The notes beneath the pieces were generated by a model. It was not told the origin of the DNA and searched no databases. It saw only the letters and a program-made list of their open reading frames with translations. Shown here in pieces: positions 17,852 through 28,079 of a stretch of 64,000 nt of DNA. Made by a program: the position numbers and the translations under genes. Source of the DNA: Pantoea sp. SOD02 (GTDB lineage Bacteria; Pseudomonadota; Gammaproteobacteria; Enterobacterales; Enterobacteriaceae); the NCBI RefSeq assembly GCF_024707505.1, contig NZ_CP102604.1, forward strand, positions 62,001 to 126,000. The letters run 5' to 3'. Positions within the stretch are counted from its first letter, which is position 1; each line of letters begins with the position of its first letter.

Positions 17852-18492
17852 CAGGGACGTTTTTCCTGTTGTGTTTGGCGTTGGCGCTGCTCGCGATACC
17901 AGCGTGGGTGATGTTTCTTCGCCCACGCGGCCGGAACCCAGCCCTCAACCATGGCGGTAATGGTGCCTTTTACCCACAACGCGGCGTAAATGTGCACCAT
18001 AATCACCATGATCAGCGCCACAGCTGAGACCGAATGCACCACTAGCGCGATGCGAATCAGCGGAATAGTAAAGGCACCGGCAAAGTACGGGCGCCAGATA
18101 ACAATTCCGCTCACCAGCAGCAAGACTAAGCTGATGATAGCAGCCCAGAACACACACTTCTGCCCGAAGTTGTATTTGCCGGTATCGCCGACCTCTTCGT
18201 TTTGCACGATTTTGTGGATGTTTTTCGCCCACACCAGATCTTCGCGATTGATCAGATTATGTTTCCAATAGCGTAAGAACATGATGATAAAGGCGGCAAA
18301 CATCACCGTGCCAATAAAGGGATGCAGGATACGCGCCAACTGCGGCGTGCCGAGCACGTGCATCAGCCAGTTAAACGACGGGAAAAAGAAGCCCAGTCCG
18401 CTCAGCGCGGCGAGCACAAAACAGAACGCCACAATCCAGTGATTGATGCGTTCCGGTGCGCTGTAGCGCACCAGACGATCGCGTTTTTTCAT
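17851..18492 (-). CDS. fdoI: Formate dehydrogenase-O cytochrome b556 subunit
   Basis: A 213-residue inner-membrane protein with four predicted transmembrane helices (about residues 15-35, 55-75, 112-135 and 150-175). Haem-ligating histidines are seen in RINHWIVAF and in the last helices ([23 protein letters not shown]). It passes electrons from the FdoH iron-sulfur subunit to the quinone pool. It begins within the stop codon of fdoH and ends within the start codon of fdhE. Confidence 0.97.
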   Translation of the reverse strand: MKKRDRLVRYSAPERINHWIVAFCFVLAALSGLGFFFPSFNWLMHVLGTPQLARILHPFIGTVMFAAFIIMFLRYWKHNLINREDLVWAKNIHKIVQNEEVGDTGKYNFGQKCVFWAAIISLVLLLVSGIVIWRPYFAGAFTIPLIRIALVVHSVSAVALIMVIMVHIYAALWVKGTITAMVEGWVPAAWAKKHHPRWYREQRQRQTQQEKRP

Positions 18493-19391
18493 TATTCGCG
18501 CTCCTCTTTTTCGTGCAGGTTCTCGTCCTCATCCTCTTCCACGCGGTTCGGCCCTACGCCAACGTAGTGGAATACTGAGGCGGCAAAGGTGGCGGCAAAA
18601 CCAATCGCCGCCAGCGGTTTCCAGATACCTTTCCAGAAAGTCACCGCCGGGCTGATGCTCGGGTTAGCCGGCAAACCGTGATAGAGCTGCGGTTTGTCGG
18701 CGTGGTGCAGCACGTACATTACGTGCGTACCGCCGACGCCTTCCGGATCGTACAAGCCCGCGTTGGCATAACCACGCGTGTTGAGCTCGGCCACACGTTC
18801 ACCCGCCAGCGCCTGCATATCGCTTTTGCTGCCGAAGTGAATCGCGCCGGTCGGGCAGGTTTTCACGCACGCCGGTTCCTGACCAACATTGACACGATCG
18901 ACGCACAGCGTGCATTTATACACGCGGTTGTCCTCTTTATTCATACGCGGCACATCGAACGGGCAGCCAGCGATGCAGTAGCCGCAGCCAATGCACTGTT
19001 CTGACTGAAAATCGACGATGCCGTTGGCGTACTGAATAATCGCGCCTTCAGACGGACACGCCTTCAGGCAGCCGGGATCGGCGCAGTGCATGCAGCCATC
19101 CTTGCGGATCAGCCACTCTAACTTGCCGTTCTCCTCCACTTCTGAGAAGCGCATCACCGTCCAGGATTTGGCGGTCAAATCGGCGGGATTGTCGTACACC
19201 CCAACGTTATGTCCCACTTCATCGCGGATATCGTTCCACTCCGAACACGCCACCTGGCAGGCTTTGCAGCCGATGCAGGTGGTCACGTCGATCAGTTTCG
19301 CCACTTCCTGCTGATGGTTACGCGCCTGCGGGGCAGGCGTGAGTCCATTGGTGGCGGAGCGGCGGATAATGTCTTGAGATTGATAAGCCAT
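18492..19391 (-). CDS. fdoH: Formate dehydrogenase-O iron-sulfur subunit
   Basis: A 299-residue four-cluster ferredoxin-type protein. The cysteine groups [37 protein letters not shown] and [21 protein letters not shown] bind four [4Fe-4S] clusters. A single C-terminal membrane anchor (around 255-275) holds it at the periplasmic face, between FdoG and FdoI. It starts eleven bases after the fdoG stop. Length and motif order are those of E. coli FdoH/FdnH. Confidence 0.97.
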   Translation of the reverse strand: MAYQSQDIIRRSATNGLTPAPQARNHQQEVAKLIDVTTCIGCKACQVACSEWNDIRDEVGHNVGVYDNPADLTAKSWTVMRFSEVEENGKLEWLIRKDGCMHCADPGCLKACPSEGAIIQYANGIVDFQSEQCIGCGYCIAGCPFDVPRMNKEDNRVYKCTLCVDRVNVGQEPACVKTCPTGAIHFGSKSDMQALAGERVAELNTRGYANAGLYDPEGVGGTHVMYVLHHADKPQLYHGLPANPSISPAVTFWKGIWKPLAAIGFAATFAASVFHYVGVGPNRVEEDEDENLHEKEERE

Positions 19392-19402
19392 ATTCGTTCT
19401 CC

Positions 19403-22400
19403 TTACACCTTCTCGACGTTGACCAGGAACGCCTTAAATTCTGGCGTTTGCGTGTTGGCATCACCGACAAACGGCGTCAGGGTATTGGCGATAAAGCCTT
19501 TTTTCGCCACGCCCTGATAACCCCAGTGAATCGGAATGCCGATGGTATCGACGATTTTGCCGTCGACGTTGAGTGGACGGATGCGCTTGGTGACCACCGC
19601 TTTGGCTTTGATGTAGCCGCGATTGGAGCTCACTTTCACCGTATCGCCCTGCGCGATGCCGAGCTTGTTGGCCAGCTTCTCGCCGATTTCAATAAACTGT
19701 TCCGGCTGCGCGATGGCATTGAGCCGCGCGTGTTTGGTCCAGTAATGGAAATGCTCGGTTAGGCGATAAGTGGTGCCGACATACGGGAACTGCTCCGCCT
19801 GGCCCATCGATGCCAAATCGTCCTTGAACACGCGCGCCGCCGGGTTGGATACCACGTTCGGATGCAGCGGGTTGGTGCCGATCGGTGTTTCAAACGGCTC
19901 GTAGTGTTCCGGGAACGGACCTTCGGCCATTTTGTCGAGCGCAAACAGGCGGCCCATGCCTTCCGGCTGCATGATGAACGGCCCAACATCGCTGCCTGGC
20001 GCGGCGGCGCTGTAATCTGGCACATCCATGCCGCCCCATTTCGCGCCATCCCATTTCAGGATTTGGCGTTTTGGATCCCACGGATTGCCTTGCGGGTCAG
20101 CCGAGGCGCGGTTGTAGAGGATGCGGCGGTTAAGCGGCCACGCCCAACTCCAGTTCAGCGTGTTGCCCAAACCGGTGGGATCGGTGTTATCGCGGCGTGC
20201 CATCTGATTGCCATCCGGCGTCCAGCTGCCGGCGAAAATCCAGCAACCGCTGCTGGTGCTGCCGTCATCTTTCAGATGGGCAAAGGTGCTGAGCTGTTGG
20301 CCTTTTTTCACCAACAGCGTGCCTTTGTCATCGAACACATCGGCCAGCGCTTTACCGTTGTTCTCCATCGCCACTTCTTCCGGCGCTGGATTTTCTGGCG
20401 TCAGATAGTTCCAGCTCATGTTCAGCACTTGCTCAGGCAGCGCGCCGCCTTCACTGGCGTACATTTTGCGCAGGCGTGAATAGATGCCGGAGAGAATTTC
20501 ACCGTCATTCAGCGCTTCACCCGGCGCATCCTGACCTTTCCAGTGCCATTGCAGCCAGCGGCCCGAGTTGACGATCGAACCGTTCTCTTCAGCGAAGCAG
20601 GTGGAGGGCAAACGGAACACTTCGGTCTGAATTTTTGACGGATCAACATCGTTAAACTCGTCGTGATTCTCCCAGAAGGTAGCGGTTTCGGTGTTGAGCG
20701 GGTCGATGGTGACCAGGAACTTCAGCTTCGACAGTGAATCAATCACTTTGCGCTTGTTCGGGAACGACGCCACCGGGTTAAAGCCCTGGCACAGATAGCC
20801 GTTGACCTTGCCTTGCGACATCATCTCGAAGTACTGCAGCACGTCGTAGCCTTTGTCCCACTTCGGCAACCAGTCGAAGCCCCAGTTGTTCTCTTTCTGG
20901 GCTTTGTCGCCGAAGAAGGCTTTCATCTGACTGACAAAGAATTTTGGATAATTGCTCCAGTAGTTCACCTGGCCCGGCAGCAGCGCTTTTGGCGTGTTGG
21001 CGGCGAGATAACTCTGCAGATCGGTTTGTTTCTCCGACGGCAAGGTCATGTAACCTGGCAAACTCTGCGACAGCAGACCGAGATCGGTCAGGCCCTGAAT
21101 ATTCGAGTGGCCGCGTAGCGCATTAATGCCGCCGCCAATCATGCCCATATTGCCCAACAGCAGCTGAATCATCGCCATGGTGCGGATGTTCTGCGCACCA
21201 ACCGAGTGCTGCGTCCAGCCTAGCGCATACAGGAATGAGGTGGTGCGATCGCGTGCGCTGGTTTCGCCCAGCAGTTCGCAGACATGCAGGAAGTCAGCTT
21301 TTGGCGTGCCGCAGATGCGCTCAACGATTTCTGGCGTGTAGCGGCTAACGTGTTGCTTAAGCAGGTTCCACACGCAGCGCGGGTGCGTCAGCGTGGTGTC
21401 GCGTTTGGCGAAGCCGTCATCGCCCAACTCGTAGTTCCAGCTGGTTTTGTCGTATTTGCGATTCGCTTCGTCATAACCGCTGAATAGGCCATCTTCAAAA
21501 TGATAATCCTCACGCACAATCAGGCTGGCGTTGGTGTACGCCTCGACATATTCGCGCTGGATTTTTTCGTTTTGCAGCAGCCACAGCAGTACGCCCGACA
21601 GGAAAGTGATGTCGGTGCCCGAGCGGATCGGCGTATAGAAATCGGCTACCGATGCGGTTCGTGTGAAGCGCGGATCGATAACAATAATTTTGGCTTTGTT
21701 GTGAATTTTGGCTTCCATCGCCCAGCGGAATCCCACGGGATGCGCTTCAGCGGCGTTACCGCCCATCACAACGATCAGATTGGCATTACGGATGTCGACC
21801 CAGTGATTGGTCATCGCACCGCGACCAAATGTTGGAGCAAGACTTGCTACCGTTGGTCCGTGTCAAACGCGTGCCTGGTTGTCGACCGCTAACATGCCGA
21901 GCGATCGGGTAAATTTCTGGGTTAAGTAGCCGGTTTCGTTGCTGGATGCGGAAGCACACAACATGCCGGTGGAGAGCCAACGGTTTACCGTCACGCCAGC
22001 GGCGTTCTGCGCCACGAAGTTAGCGTCGCGATCCGCTTTCATCAGCTTCGCGATGCGATCAAATGCATCGTCCCAGCTAATGCGCTGCCATTTATTGGAG
22101 CCTGGCGCGCGGTATTCCGGGTATTGCAGGCGACTTTCACTGTGGATGAAGTCGAGCAGGCCTGCGCCTTTCGGGCACAGTGCGCCGCGGCTCACCGGAT
22201 GATCCGGATCCCCTTCGATGTGGAAAATGGTCTCTTTGGCGTTTTTCGCGCCGTCACCGAGGCTGTACATTAACAAGCCACAGCCAACTGAGCAGTAAGT
22301 GCAGGTGTTACGGGTTTCGCGCGCGCGCAGCAGTTTGTACTGCCGCGTTTCCGCCAGCGCAACCTCTGGCGCAAAGCCGAGCAGCGCTGCCGTTGTCCCT

Positions 22401-22450
22401 GCCATACCGCCAGCACACACCTTGAAGAATTTTCTTCGGCTGACGTTCAT
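19403..22450 (-). CDS. fdoG: Formate dehydrogenase-O catalytic subunit, selenoprotein
   Basis: A 1015-residue molybdopterin selenoenzyme oxidising formate to CO2 in the periplasm. An in-frame UGA at 21863-21865 (codon 196) splits the frame. The left part ends AVDNQARV; the sequence after the UGA reads [20 protein letters not shown], so the UGA is selenocysteine, which ligates Mo. Residues 1-33 are a twin-arginine signal (SRRKFFK). A [4Fe-4S] site, CTYCSVGC plus a later Cys in GALCPKGAG, follows. Total length agrees with E. coli FdoG. A gene finder reading UGA as stop would report two genes. SelA and SelB, needed for the read-through, are encoded downstream. Confidence 0.97.
21824..21865 (-). 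promoter_or_regulatory. SECIS element of fdoG
   Basis: Directly after the UGA on the minus strand, AGCAA and TTGCT pair around a GTC apex, with outer pairing through the ACCAACG and ATTTGGT regions. The bacterial SECIS is a hairpin of about 40 bases just downstream of the UGA with an apical loop bound by SelB; spacing and apex fit this. Confidence 0.8.
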
Positions 22451-22587
22451 GGATTATCCTTTCAACATGATTGATTGTACTTTTGCGGTGCAGTGGATCG
22501 GGCGTCACAATAACCCGACGAATATTGCGGCAATAGCGACCTAATAATACCACTACTTTAGTAAGGTTGTTGTATGAGGCGAAAAAA
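22451..22587. promoter_or_regulatory. Divergent fdoG/fdhD promoter region
   Basis: 137 bases between fdoG (left) and fdhD (right). AT-rich segments at about 22465-22490 and 22540-22570 are candidate promoters. No confident regulator site was recognised. Confidence 0.4.
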
Positions 22588-23412
22588 GTGACAGAGAATG
22601 AGCAGGAAAGTCACATTAATGTGAATAAGATCTCAGGCGCGGTGCAGGCGCAGGTCCATCAGCGGCGTGATATCAGCCTTGCGGAAACTGACTGGCTGGC
22701 CGAGGAAGTGCCGGTGGCGCTGGTCTACAACGGCATTTCGCACGTTGTGATGATGGCGACACCCAATGATTTGGAAGCTTTTGCGATAGGTTTCTCGCTC
22801 TCGGAAGGCATTATTGCGCGCCCGGATGAAATCTTCGGCATCGATGTGGTGCCGGGCTGTAACGGTGTTGAAGTGCAGATTGAGCTCTCCAGCCGCCGCT
22901 TTATGGCGCTGAAAGAGCAGCGTCGTGCGATGGCCGGACGCACCGGCTGCGGCGTGTGTGGCGTTGAGCAACTCGACCAAATCGGCAAGCCGCTACAGCT
23001 GCTGCCATTCAGCCAAACATTTGATTTAGCTAACCTCGATAAAGGCCTGGCGCAGTTGCGCGACTACCAGCCGATCGGCAATCTCACCGGCTGCACGCAC
23101 GCGGCGGCGTGGATGTCACCGCAAGGCGAATTGCAGGGCGGCTATGAAGATGTGGGTCGCCATGTGGCGCTGGATAAATTGCTGGGGAATCGCAGCCAGC
23201 AGCCGTGGCAGCAGGGCGCGGTGCTGGTTTCCAGCCGCGCCAGCTATGAGATGGTGCAGAAATCCGCCATGTGCGGCGTGGAGATTCTGTTTGCGGTTTC
23301 GGCGGCGACGCAACTCGCCGTTGAGGTGGCAGAACGCTGCAATCTCACGCTGGTCGGTTTCAGTAAACCGGGTCGCGCCACGGTTTACAGCCACCCGCAG
23401 CGTCTGCGTTAA
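22588..23412 (+). CDS. fdhD: Formate dehydrogenase sulfurtransferase FdhD
   Basis: A 274-residue protein that transfers sulfur from IscS to the molybdenum cofactor, giving the sulfurated Mo centre required by formate dehydrogenases. The paired cysteines CGVC near residue 114 are the sulfur-transfer site. The segments [18 protein letters not shown] and [17 protein letters not shown] are nearly identical to the E. coli protein. The GTG at 22588, with GAGG eight bases upstream, is preferred; a TTG at 22567 extends the frame without benefit. It is divergent from fdoG, as in E. coli. Confidence 0.96.
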   Translation: MTENEQESHINVNKISGAVQAQVHQRRDISLAETDWLAEEVPVALVYNGISHVVMMATPNDLEAFAIGFSLSEGIIARPDEIFGIDVVPGCNGVEVQIELSSRRFMALKEQRRAMAGRTGCGVCGVEQLDQIGKPLQLLPFSQTFDLANLDKGLAQLRDYQPIGNLTGCTHAAAWMSPQGELQGGYEDVGRHVALDKLLGNRSQQPWQQGAVLVSSRASYEMVQKSAMCGVEILFAVSAATQLAVEVAERCNLTLVGFSKPGRATVYSHPQRLR

Positions 23413-24209
23413 ACCACCTGCACCTGCGGCAACGCCTGTTGCAGCGCCGCTAGCGCGCCAGGTTTTGCTGCGCCGCTGTCGCAAATCAGCAGATCAACTT
23501 CCGCAATCGGGGCGTAAACGGTGCGGCTGATCACGCCGAGTTTGCTGTGATCCGCCAGTAGAATAGTGCGATTCGCCTGCTGAACCATGGCGCGGGCAAT
23601 CGCCGCTTCGTGGGGATGAAAACTGCTGGCACCGTTTTTAGCGTCGATGCCGACCGGTGAAAGCAGCGCCACATCGGCGCGATAACGATAAATTTCGCCG
23701 ATCGTCATCTCACCGCGCGTTTGCTGCGCGCCTGCCATCATTATGCCGCCAAGCAAAATCACCTGATTATTCAACGTCTCATGCTCTTCCGCTGCGCTCA
23801 GTGCCAGCGCGGCCTGCAAACTGTTGGTAATGATGGTTAAACCCGACATGCTGCGCAGCTGTTCGGCCAGCATGGTGGTGGTGGTGCCGGCATCAAGGAA
23901 CAGCGTTTGGCCGGGCTGAAGATGCTGCGCGGCGGCAACCGCAATCGCGCGTTTCTCTTTCGCCTGCGCGTTGCGGCGCACCTGTAATGGCGGCTCCGGC
24001 TGGCTATCAACGGCAACCAAACCGCCATGTACACGCCGCGCCAATCCCTGCGCTTCCAGTTCAATAATGTCGCGCCGCGCGGTTTCGCGCGAAATGCCAA
24101 GCTCGTTGATGATGCGTTCGGTGCTGAGCTGATGTTGCGTGGTCAGCAGCGCGCGAATGCGGTGTAAGCGGGTTTCCTGCAGCATGACTTTTCCCTGTGG
24201 CGTGTTCAA
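23409..24209 (-). CDS. DeoR/GlpR-family transcriptional regulator
   Basis: A 266-residue repressor: N-terminal DeoR helix-turn-helix (about 12-65, with [21 protein letters not shown] and the RRVHGG wing), then a sugar-phosphate-isomerase-like effector domain with [25 protein letters not shown] and the C-terminal LLADHSKLG motif. Effectors in this family are usually phosphorylated sugars or related metabolites. It faces the aminotransferase gene across a region with a palindrome and an 18-base tandem repeat, so it probably controls that gene and itself. Its stop codon overlaps that of convergent fdhD. Confidence 0.93.
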   Translation of the reverse strand: MNTPQGKVMLQETRLHRIRALLTTQHQLSTERIINELGISRETARRDIIELEAQGLARRVHGGLVAVDSQPEPPLQVRRNAQAKEKRAIAVAAAQHLQPGQTLFLDAGTTTTMLAEQLRSMSGLTIITNSLQAALALSAAEEHETLNNQVILLGGIMMAGAQQTRGEMTIGEIYRYRADVALLSPVGIDAKNGASSFHPHEAAIARAMVQQANRTILLADHSKLGVISRTVYAPIAEVDLLICDSGAAKPGALAALQQALPQVQVV

Positions 24210-24359
24210 CCTGGGCCTAAGCTTACCTGAGTGTCATGACGCCGTCATGTGTATTTGGTTGTATTTGTGTATTTGGTTGCATTTGTCGCCAAAGCAGGCA
24301 TGATATTGGCAAACGGCGATTTCGCATGCACCCCTTTCACCTTCGCAACGGGAGTTACC
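24210..24359. promoter_or_regulatory. Divergent DeoR/aminotransferase control region with tandem repeat
   Basis: CATGACG-C-CGTCATG at 24235-24249 is a perfect palindrome. Next to it, an 18-base unit (GTATTTGGTTGTATTTGT) is repeated head to tail at 24251-24268 and 24269-24286 with a single mismatch. Each unit contains two copies of a GTATTTG-like core. Repeated short cores of this kind are typical of DeoR-family operators. Confidence 0.6.
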
Positions 24360-25700
24360 ATGGCTACACGTTCTACCATCATGGATACCAACAGTTTTCG
24401 TGCTGAGCACGCCGACGGGCTGGATGCGGCAACCCGCAAGCTCACCGACAAGCGCAGCAAAGTGTTGGGCGAGTCGTATCGCCTGTTTTACCGCAAGCCG
24501 GTGCACTTAGTGCGCGGCGAAGGGCAGTATTTATGGGATGCCGCCGGTGATAAATATCTTGATGTGTACAACAACGTGGCGAGCATTGGTCACTGCCATC
24601 CGGCGGTGATTGAGGCGGTGAATCAGCAGATGAAGATGCTGAACACCCACACGCGCTATCTGCACGAACGCATTCTCGATTACACCGAGGAGCTGTTGGC
24701 GACCACGCCGGATGCCATCGATCGCGCCATGTATATGTGTACTGGTTCGGAAGCCAACGATTTGGCGATCCGCGTGGCGCGTGCTTTCAGCGGCGGCACC
24801 GGCATTATCGTGTCGCAGGAGGCGTATCACGGCACCAGCGATCTCACGTCAGGCGTGTCACCTGCGCTCGGCAGCGGACAGCCGCTGGCGGCTACCACGC
24901 GTCTGGTTTCACCGCCGGATGCTTATCGCGTCAATGCGCCGGATCTCGGCGAGTGGTTTGCCAATGAAATTCAGAAGCAGATCGACGATATGAAGGCGCA
25001 CGGCATTAAGTTTGCCGGCTTCCTCGCTGACTCCATCTTCTCTTCCGATGGCGTATTACCGAATCCGCGCGGCTTCCTGCAAAAAGCGGTCGATGTGGTG
25101 CATGCCAACGGCGGGATTTTCATCGCCGATGAAGTGCAGCCGGGCTTTGGTCGCACCGGCGATGCGTTCTGGGGTTTTGCGCGTCATGGCGTGGTGCCCG
25201 ATGTGATCACCACTGGCAAACCGATGGGGAACGGCATTCCGGTTTCGGGTTTGCTGGCGAAAAGCGATGTCCTTGCCGCGTTCAGCGATGAGATTCCTTA
25301 CTTCAATACTTTTGGCGGTAATCCGGTGGCGATGGCCGCAGCACAAGCGGTGTTGACGGTGATTAAGGAAGAGGGCTTGCAGGAGCACAGCCGCGTGGTG
25401 GGCGCCAAGCTGTTAGGTGAGTTGCAGAAACTGATGGATCGCCACGAGTCGATCGGCGACGTGCGCGGTGCAGGGCTGTTTATTGGTTTCGAACTGGTGC
25501 AGGACCGCGCCAGCAAAGCGCCGGACAAAGCGCTGGCGCTGGATTTGATCGAGAAACTGCGCGAACACCGCGTACTGACATCAGTGGCGGGCCCTTACGG
25601 TAACGTGCTGAAACTGCGTCCGCCATTGGCGTTCCAGGAAGCGGATATCGACTGGCTGGTGGGCGCGTTGGATAAGTCGTTGAGTGAGTTGGGGCGGTAA
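24360..25700 (+). CDS. Class III (PLP) aminotransferase/phospho-lyase family protein
   Basis: A 446-residue PLP-dependent fold type I protein. It has GSEANDLAIRVAR, the aspartate in FIADEVQPGFGRTG and the Schiff-base lysine in TTGKPMGNGIP. TGKPMGNG resembles alanine-glyoxylate aminotransferase 2 and ethanolamine-phosphate phospho-lyases more than ornithine enzymes. Start set at the ATG at 24360, with GGGAG upstream; the longer frame from 24249 would cross the tandem repeat. Regulation by the divergent DeoR protein is likely. The substrate, an omega-amino or phosphoamino compound, is not determined. Confidence 0.87.
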   Translation: MATRSTIMDTNSFRAEHADGLDAATRKLTDKRSKVLGESYRLFYRKPVHLVRGEGQYLWDAAGDKYLDVYNNVASIGHCHPAVIEAVNQQMKMLNTHTRYLHERILDYTEELLATTPDAIDRAMYMCTGSEANDLAIRVARAFSGGTGIIVSQEAYHGTSDLTSGVSPALGSGQPLAATTRLVSPPDAYRVNAPDLGEWFANEIQKQIDDMKAHGIKFAGFLADSIFSSDGVLPNPRGFLQKAVDVVHANGGIFIADEVQPGFGRTGDAFWGFARHGVVPDVITTGKPMGNGIPVSGLLAKSDVLAAFSDEIPYFNTFGGNPVAMAAAQAVLTVIKEEGLQEHSRVVGAKLLGELQKLMDRHESIGDVRGAGLFIGFELVQDRASKAPDKALALDLIEKLREHRVLTSVAGPYGNVLKLRPPLAFQEADIDWLVGALDKSLSELGR

Positions 25701-25735
25701 AACGGTCGTCGTGGATAGGGTGCGGTAATGAATAA

Positions 25736-25760
25736 GGTCGCCATGAATGGCGACCCTACG
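25736..25760. repeat. Hairpin repeat, copy 5
   Basis: Full copy between two convergent stop codons, that of the aminotransferase (25700) and that of the epimerase (25766). Its CTACG tail is six bases from the epimerase stop. It may act as the only terminator-like structure in this gap. Confidence 0.9.
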
Positions 25761-25765
25761 GGGTA

Positions 25766-26443
25766 TTACGCTGCGGTTTCCTCGGCGAAAATGCTCTCCA
25801 TCTTCTGCCATGCCTGCGCCACATCATCATCCAGATTAAACAATCCTGACGTACCGACAATAAACACATCGACGCCGGAAGCGGCGATTTGTTTAAAGGT
25901 GCGCGCGTTGCACGAACCATCAATTTCGGTCAGATAGTGATAACCGTGCTCTTCGCGCATGGCGATCAGCTGGCGAATCTTATTCAGCGTTTCCGGAATA
26001 AACTTCTGGCCGGCGAAACCCGGATCTACCGACATCACCGTGACTTTATCCAGCAGATGCGCATATTCACGAATACTTTCTGCCGGCGTGGCCGGATTTA
26101 AAACCACGCCGCAGCGACGGCCCGCGTCTTTAATCTGCGTCAGCAGGCGAAAGATTTTATTATTAGCGGTTTCAGGGTGGAAGCTAATAATATCTGCGCC
26201 TGCCTCAATGCACATCGGAATAATATCTTCCGGATGATTCACCATTAAATGCACGTCAATCGGCACATCGGTAATTTTACGCAGGTTCTCGATAAAGAAT
26301 GGCGACAGCGTAATATTCTTCACATAGCTTCCATCCATAATATCGACATGATAAAAGGCGGCGGTGCTATTCATCGCTTCGACCTGTTCGCGAAAACGCG
26401 TGAGATCCATGCACATTAAGGAGGGGGAAAATTTGGCTTGCAT
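25766..26443 (-). CDS. Ribulose-phosphate 3-epimerase family, AlsE-like
   Basis: A 225-residue TIM-barrel epimerase acting on a ketose 5- or 6-phosphate. It opens FSPSLMCMDL and has HVDIMDG, DVHLMVNHPED, MSVDPGFAGQKFIPE and EIDGSC, with metal-ligand His/Asp residues in HVDIMDG and DVH. The SLMCMDL and GTSGLF segments are closer to D-allulose-6-phosphate epimerase AlsE than to Rpe. It is the last gene of the PTS cluster, separated from EIIC by a hairpin terminator, so it may be expressed at a lower level than the transporter. Its substrate is presumably the product of the PTS or a derivative of it. Confidence 0.85.
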   Translation of the reverse strand: MQAKFSPSLMCMDLTRFREQVEAMNSTAAFYHVDIMDGSYVKNITLSPFFIENLRKITDVPIDVHLMVNHPEDIIPMCIEAGADIISFHPETANNKIFRLLTQIKDAGRRCGVVLNPATPAESIREYAHLLDKVTVMSVDPGFAGQKFIPETLNKIRQLIAMREEHGYHYLTEIDGSCNARTFKQIAASGVDVFIVGTSGLFNLDDDVAQAWQKMESIFAEETAA

Positions 26444-26461
26444 AACTTATTTCCTCATTAC

Positions 26462-26486
26462 AAAAACAGCGCCCGCAGGCGCTGTT
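26462..26486 (-). terminator. Partial terminator between EIIC and epimerase genes
   Basis: On the minus strand AACAGCGCC/GGCGCTGTT forms a nine-base stem with a TGCG loop, followed by TTTTTG. It sits between the EIIC stop and the epimerase start and should attenuate read-through. Confidence 0.75.
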
Positions 26487-26493
26487 GATGACA

Positions 26494-27753
26494 TCAATGG
26501 AAGAACGAAATAATGTGGCCGAGCACGATACCGACAATGCCGAAGTCGGCATCGCCGAAGGTGGTGGAAGCAAAGCCGAGGTCGCCCATCAGCGGCAGCA
26601 GAATCGCTGGCAGGAAGGAGATCAGCAGGCCTTGCACAAAGGCGCCAATCACTGCGCCACGACGTCCGCCGGTGATATTGCCGTAGACGCCAGCAGTTGC
26701 ACCGCAGAAGAAGTGCGGCACCAGACCCGGAACGATGACGCTCAAACCAAACAGCGGGCACAGGAACATGCTGATCAAACCGGCGGAGAAGCTCGACAGG
26801 AAGCCGATGATCACCGCGTTCGGTGCGAACGGGAACACGGTTGGGCAATCCAGCGCCGGTTTGGCGTTGGGTACCAGCTTATCGGCGATGCCTTTAAAGG
26901 CCGGCACGATCTCCGCAATCACCATACGCACACCGGCGAGGATGATGTAGACGCCAGCTGCAAAGGTAATCGACTGAATGATGGCGAACACAATGTAGTT
27001 CTGGCCGCCACTGATGCTTTCGGTGAACTCTTTACCCGCAACCAGAACCAACGCGATAAACAGAATCATCATGGTCAGCGAAATCGCTACCGATGAGTCG
27101 CGCAGGAAGTTGAGGGTTTTCGGCACCTTCAGCTCTTCAATCGACGGGCTGCCTTTCCCGACCACTTTGCCGACTAACGCGGAGAGCAGATAACCGGTTG
27201 AGCCAAAGTGGCCGAGTGCCAGATCGTCCGAGTTGGTGATTTTGCGGGTGAACGGCTGCAGAATCGCCGGGCACACCACCATCATGGTGCCGAGAATCAG
27301 CGAACCAATCAGCACCAGCCAGAAGCCGTGTATGCCGCCTACCGACAGAATCACCGCCAGCATCGCCGACATATACAGCGTGTGGTGACCGGTCAGGAAG
27401 ATGTATTTAAGCGGTGTAATGCGCGCCAGCAAGATGTTCACCAGCATACCGAACACCATGATCATGGCGGTTTCGGTGCCGTAACTCTTCTGCGCCAGCG
27501 CGGCCATTGCATCGGTATTTGGCACCACGCCCTGAATATTAAACGAGTGCTCAAACAGCTGGCTGAAGATGGTCAATGTGGCCGCAATTAAATTGGCCCC
27601 GGCGATGAGAATAACAAAACCCATGATGGTTTTAAGCGTACCGGAAATAACATCAGAAACCGGTTTCTTTTGCAGTAATAAACCAAACAGGGAAAAAAGG
27701 CCGACAAGTATTGCGGGTGTTCCAAGAACATCCTTTATAATAAATTGCAGCAT
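26494..27753 (-). CDS. PTS EIIC permease, ascorbate (UlaA/SgaT) family
   Basis: A 419-residue inner-membrane protein with about ten to twelve hydrophobic segments, belonging to the PTS-AG superfamily. Typical segments are LGHFGSTGYLLSALVGK (substrate-binding vestibule), GGRRGAVIGAFVQGLLISFLPA and DADFGIVGIVLGHI near the C-terminus. It imports and phosphorylates a sugar or sugar acid with the EIIB and EIIA encoded just upstream. No UlaG lactonase, UlaD or UlaF homologue is present, so ascorbate is not implied. Confidence 0.92.
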   Translation of the reverse strand: MLQFIIKDVLGTPAILVGLFSLFGLLLQKKPVSDVISGTLKTIMGFVILIAGANLIAATLTIFSQLFEHSFNIQGVVPNTDAMAALAQKSYGTETAMIMVFGMLVNILLARITPLKYIFLTGHHTLYMSAMLAVILSVGGIHGFWLVLIGSLILGTMMVVCPAILQPFTRKITNSDDLALGHFGSTGYLLSALVGKVVGKGSPSIEELKVPKTLNFLRDSSVAISLTMMILFIALVLVAGKEFTESISGGQNYIVFAIIQSITFAAGVYIILAGVRMVIAEIVPAFKGIADKLVPNAKPALDCPTVFPFAPNAVIIGFLSSFSAGLISMFLCPLFGLSVIVPGLVPHFFCGATAGVYGNITGGRRGAVIGAFVQGLLISFLPAILLPLMGDLGFASTTFGDADFGIVGIVLGHIISFFH

Positions 27754-27797
27754 AACCTACTCCGTATTAAGTAGCGTGTACTTGCCTTACAAGGTTA

Positions 27798-28064
27798 TTA
27801 AATGTTTTCAGCGATAATTTCTTTGATTTTTACATTATCCAGCAGGTTAGTCAGGCCAACGACTTTCGCGCTGTGTCCGGCTAATTGATCGGCAATATCT
27901 TTCGCGGCAATAATTAAATCAGCCTGTTCAGATTTCGCTGAGGTTAAATCGGTATGGCCCACTTCGGCTTCTTTACCCAATTCCGCCACAATCTTCTTCA
28001 CGTTCATTTCAACAATGAAGCTGCTGCCTAAACCATTTCCGCACACAATCAGCACTTTTTTCAT
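27798..28064 (-). CDS. PTS EIIB component, ascorbate type
   Basis: An 88-residue cytoplasmic phosphocarrier. The phosphorylated cysteine is Cys8 in LIVCGNGLGSSF, within the phosphate loop of lactose/ascorbate-type EIIB proteins. It accepts phosphate from EIIA and passes it to the sugar bound by EIIC. It lies between the EIIA gene (15 bases away) and the EIIC gene (44 bases away). Confidence 0.92.
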   Translation of the reverse strand: MKKVLIVCGNGLGSSFIVEMNVKKIVAELGKEAEVGHTDLTSAKSEQADLIIAAKDIADQLAGHSAKVVGLTNLLDNVKIKEIIAENI

Positions 28065-28079
28065 AATAGGGTTCTCTGG

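Noticed and set aside
22567-22587. A TTG start extending fdhD upstream by seven codons.
   Set aside because: No ribosome site fits the TTG, whereas the GTG at 22588 has GAGG at good spacing and gives the usual length.
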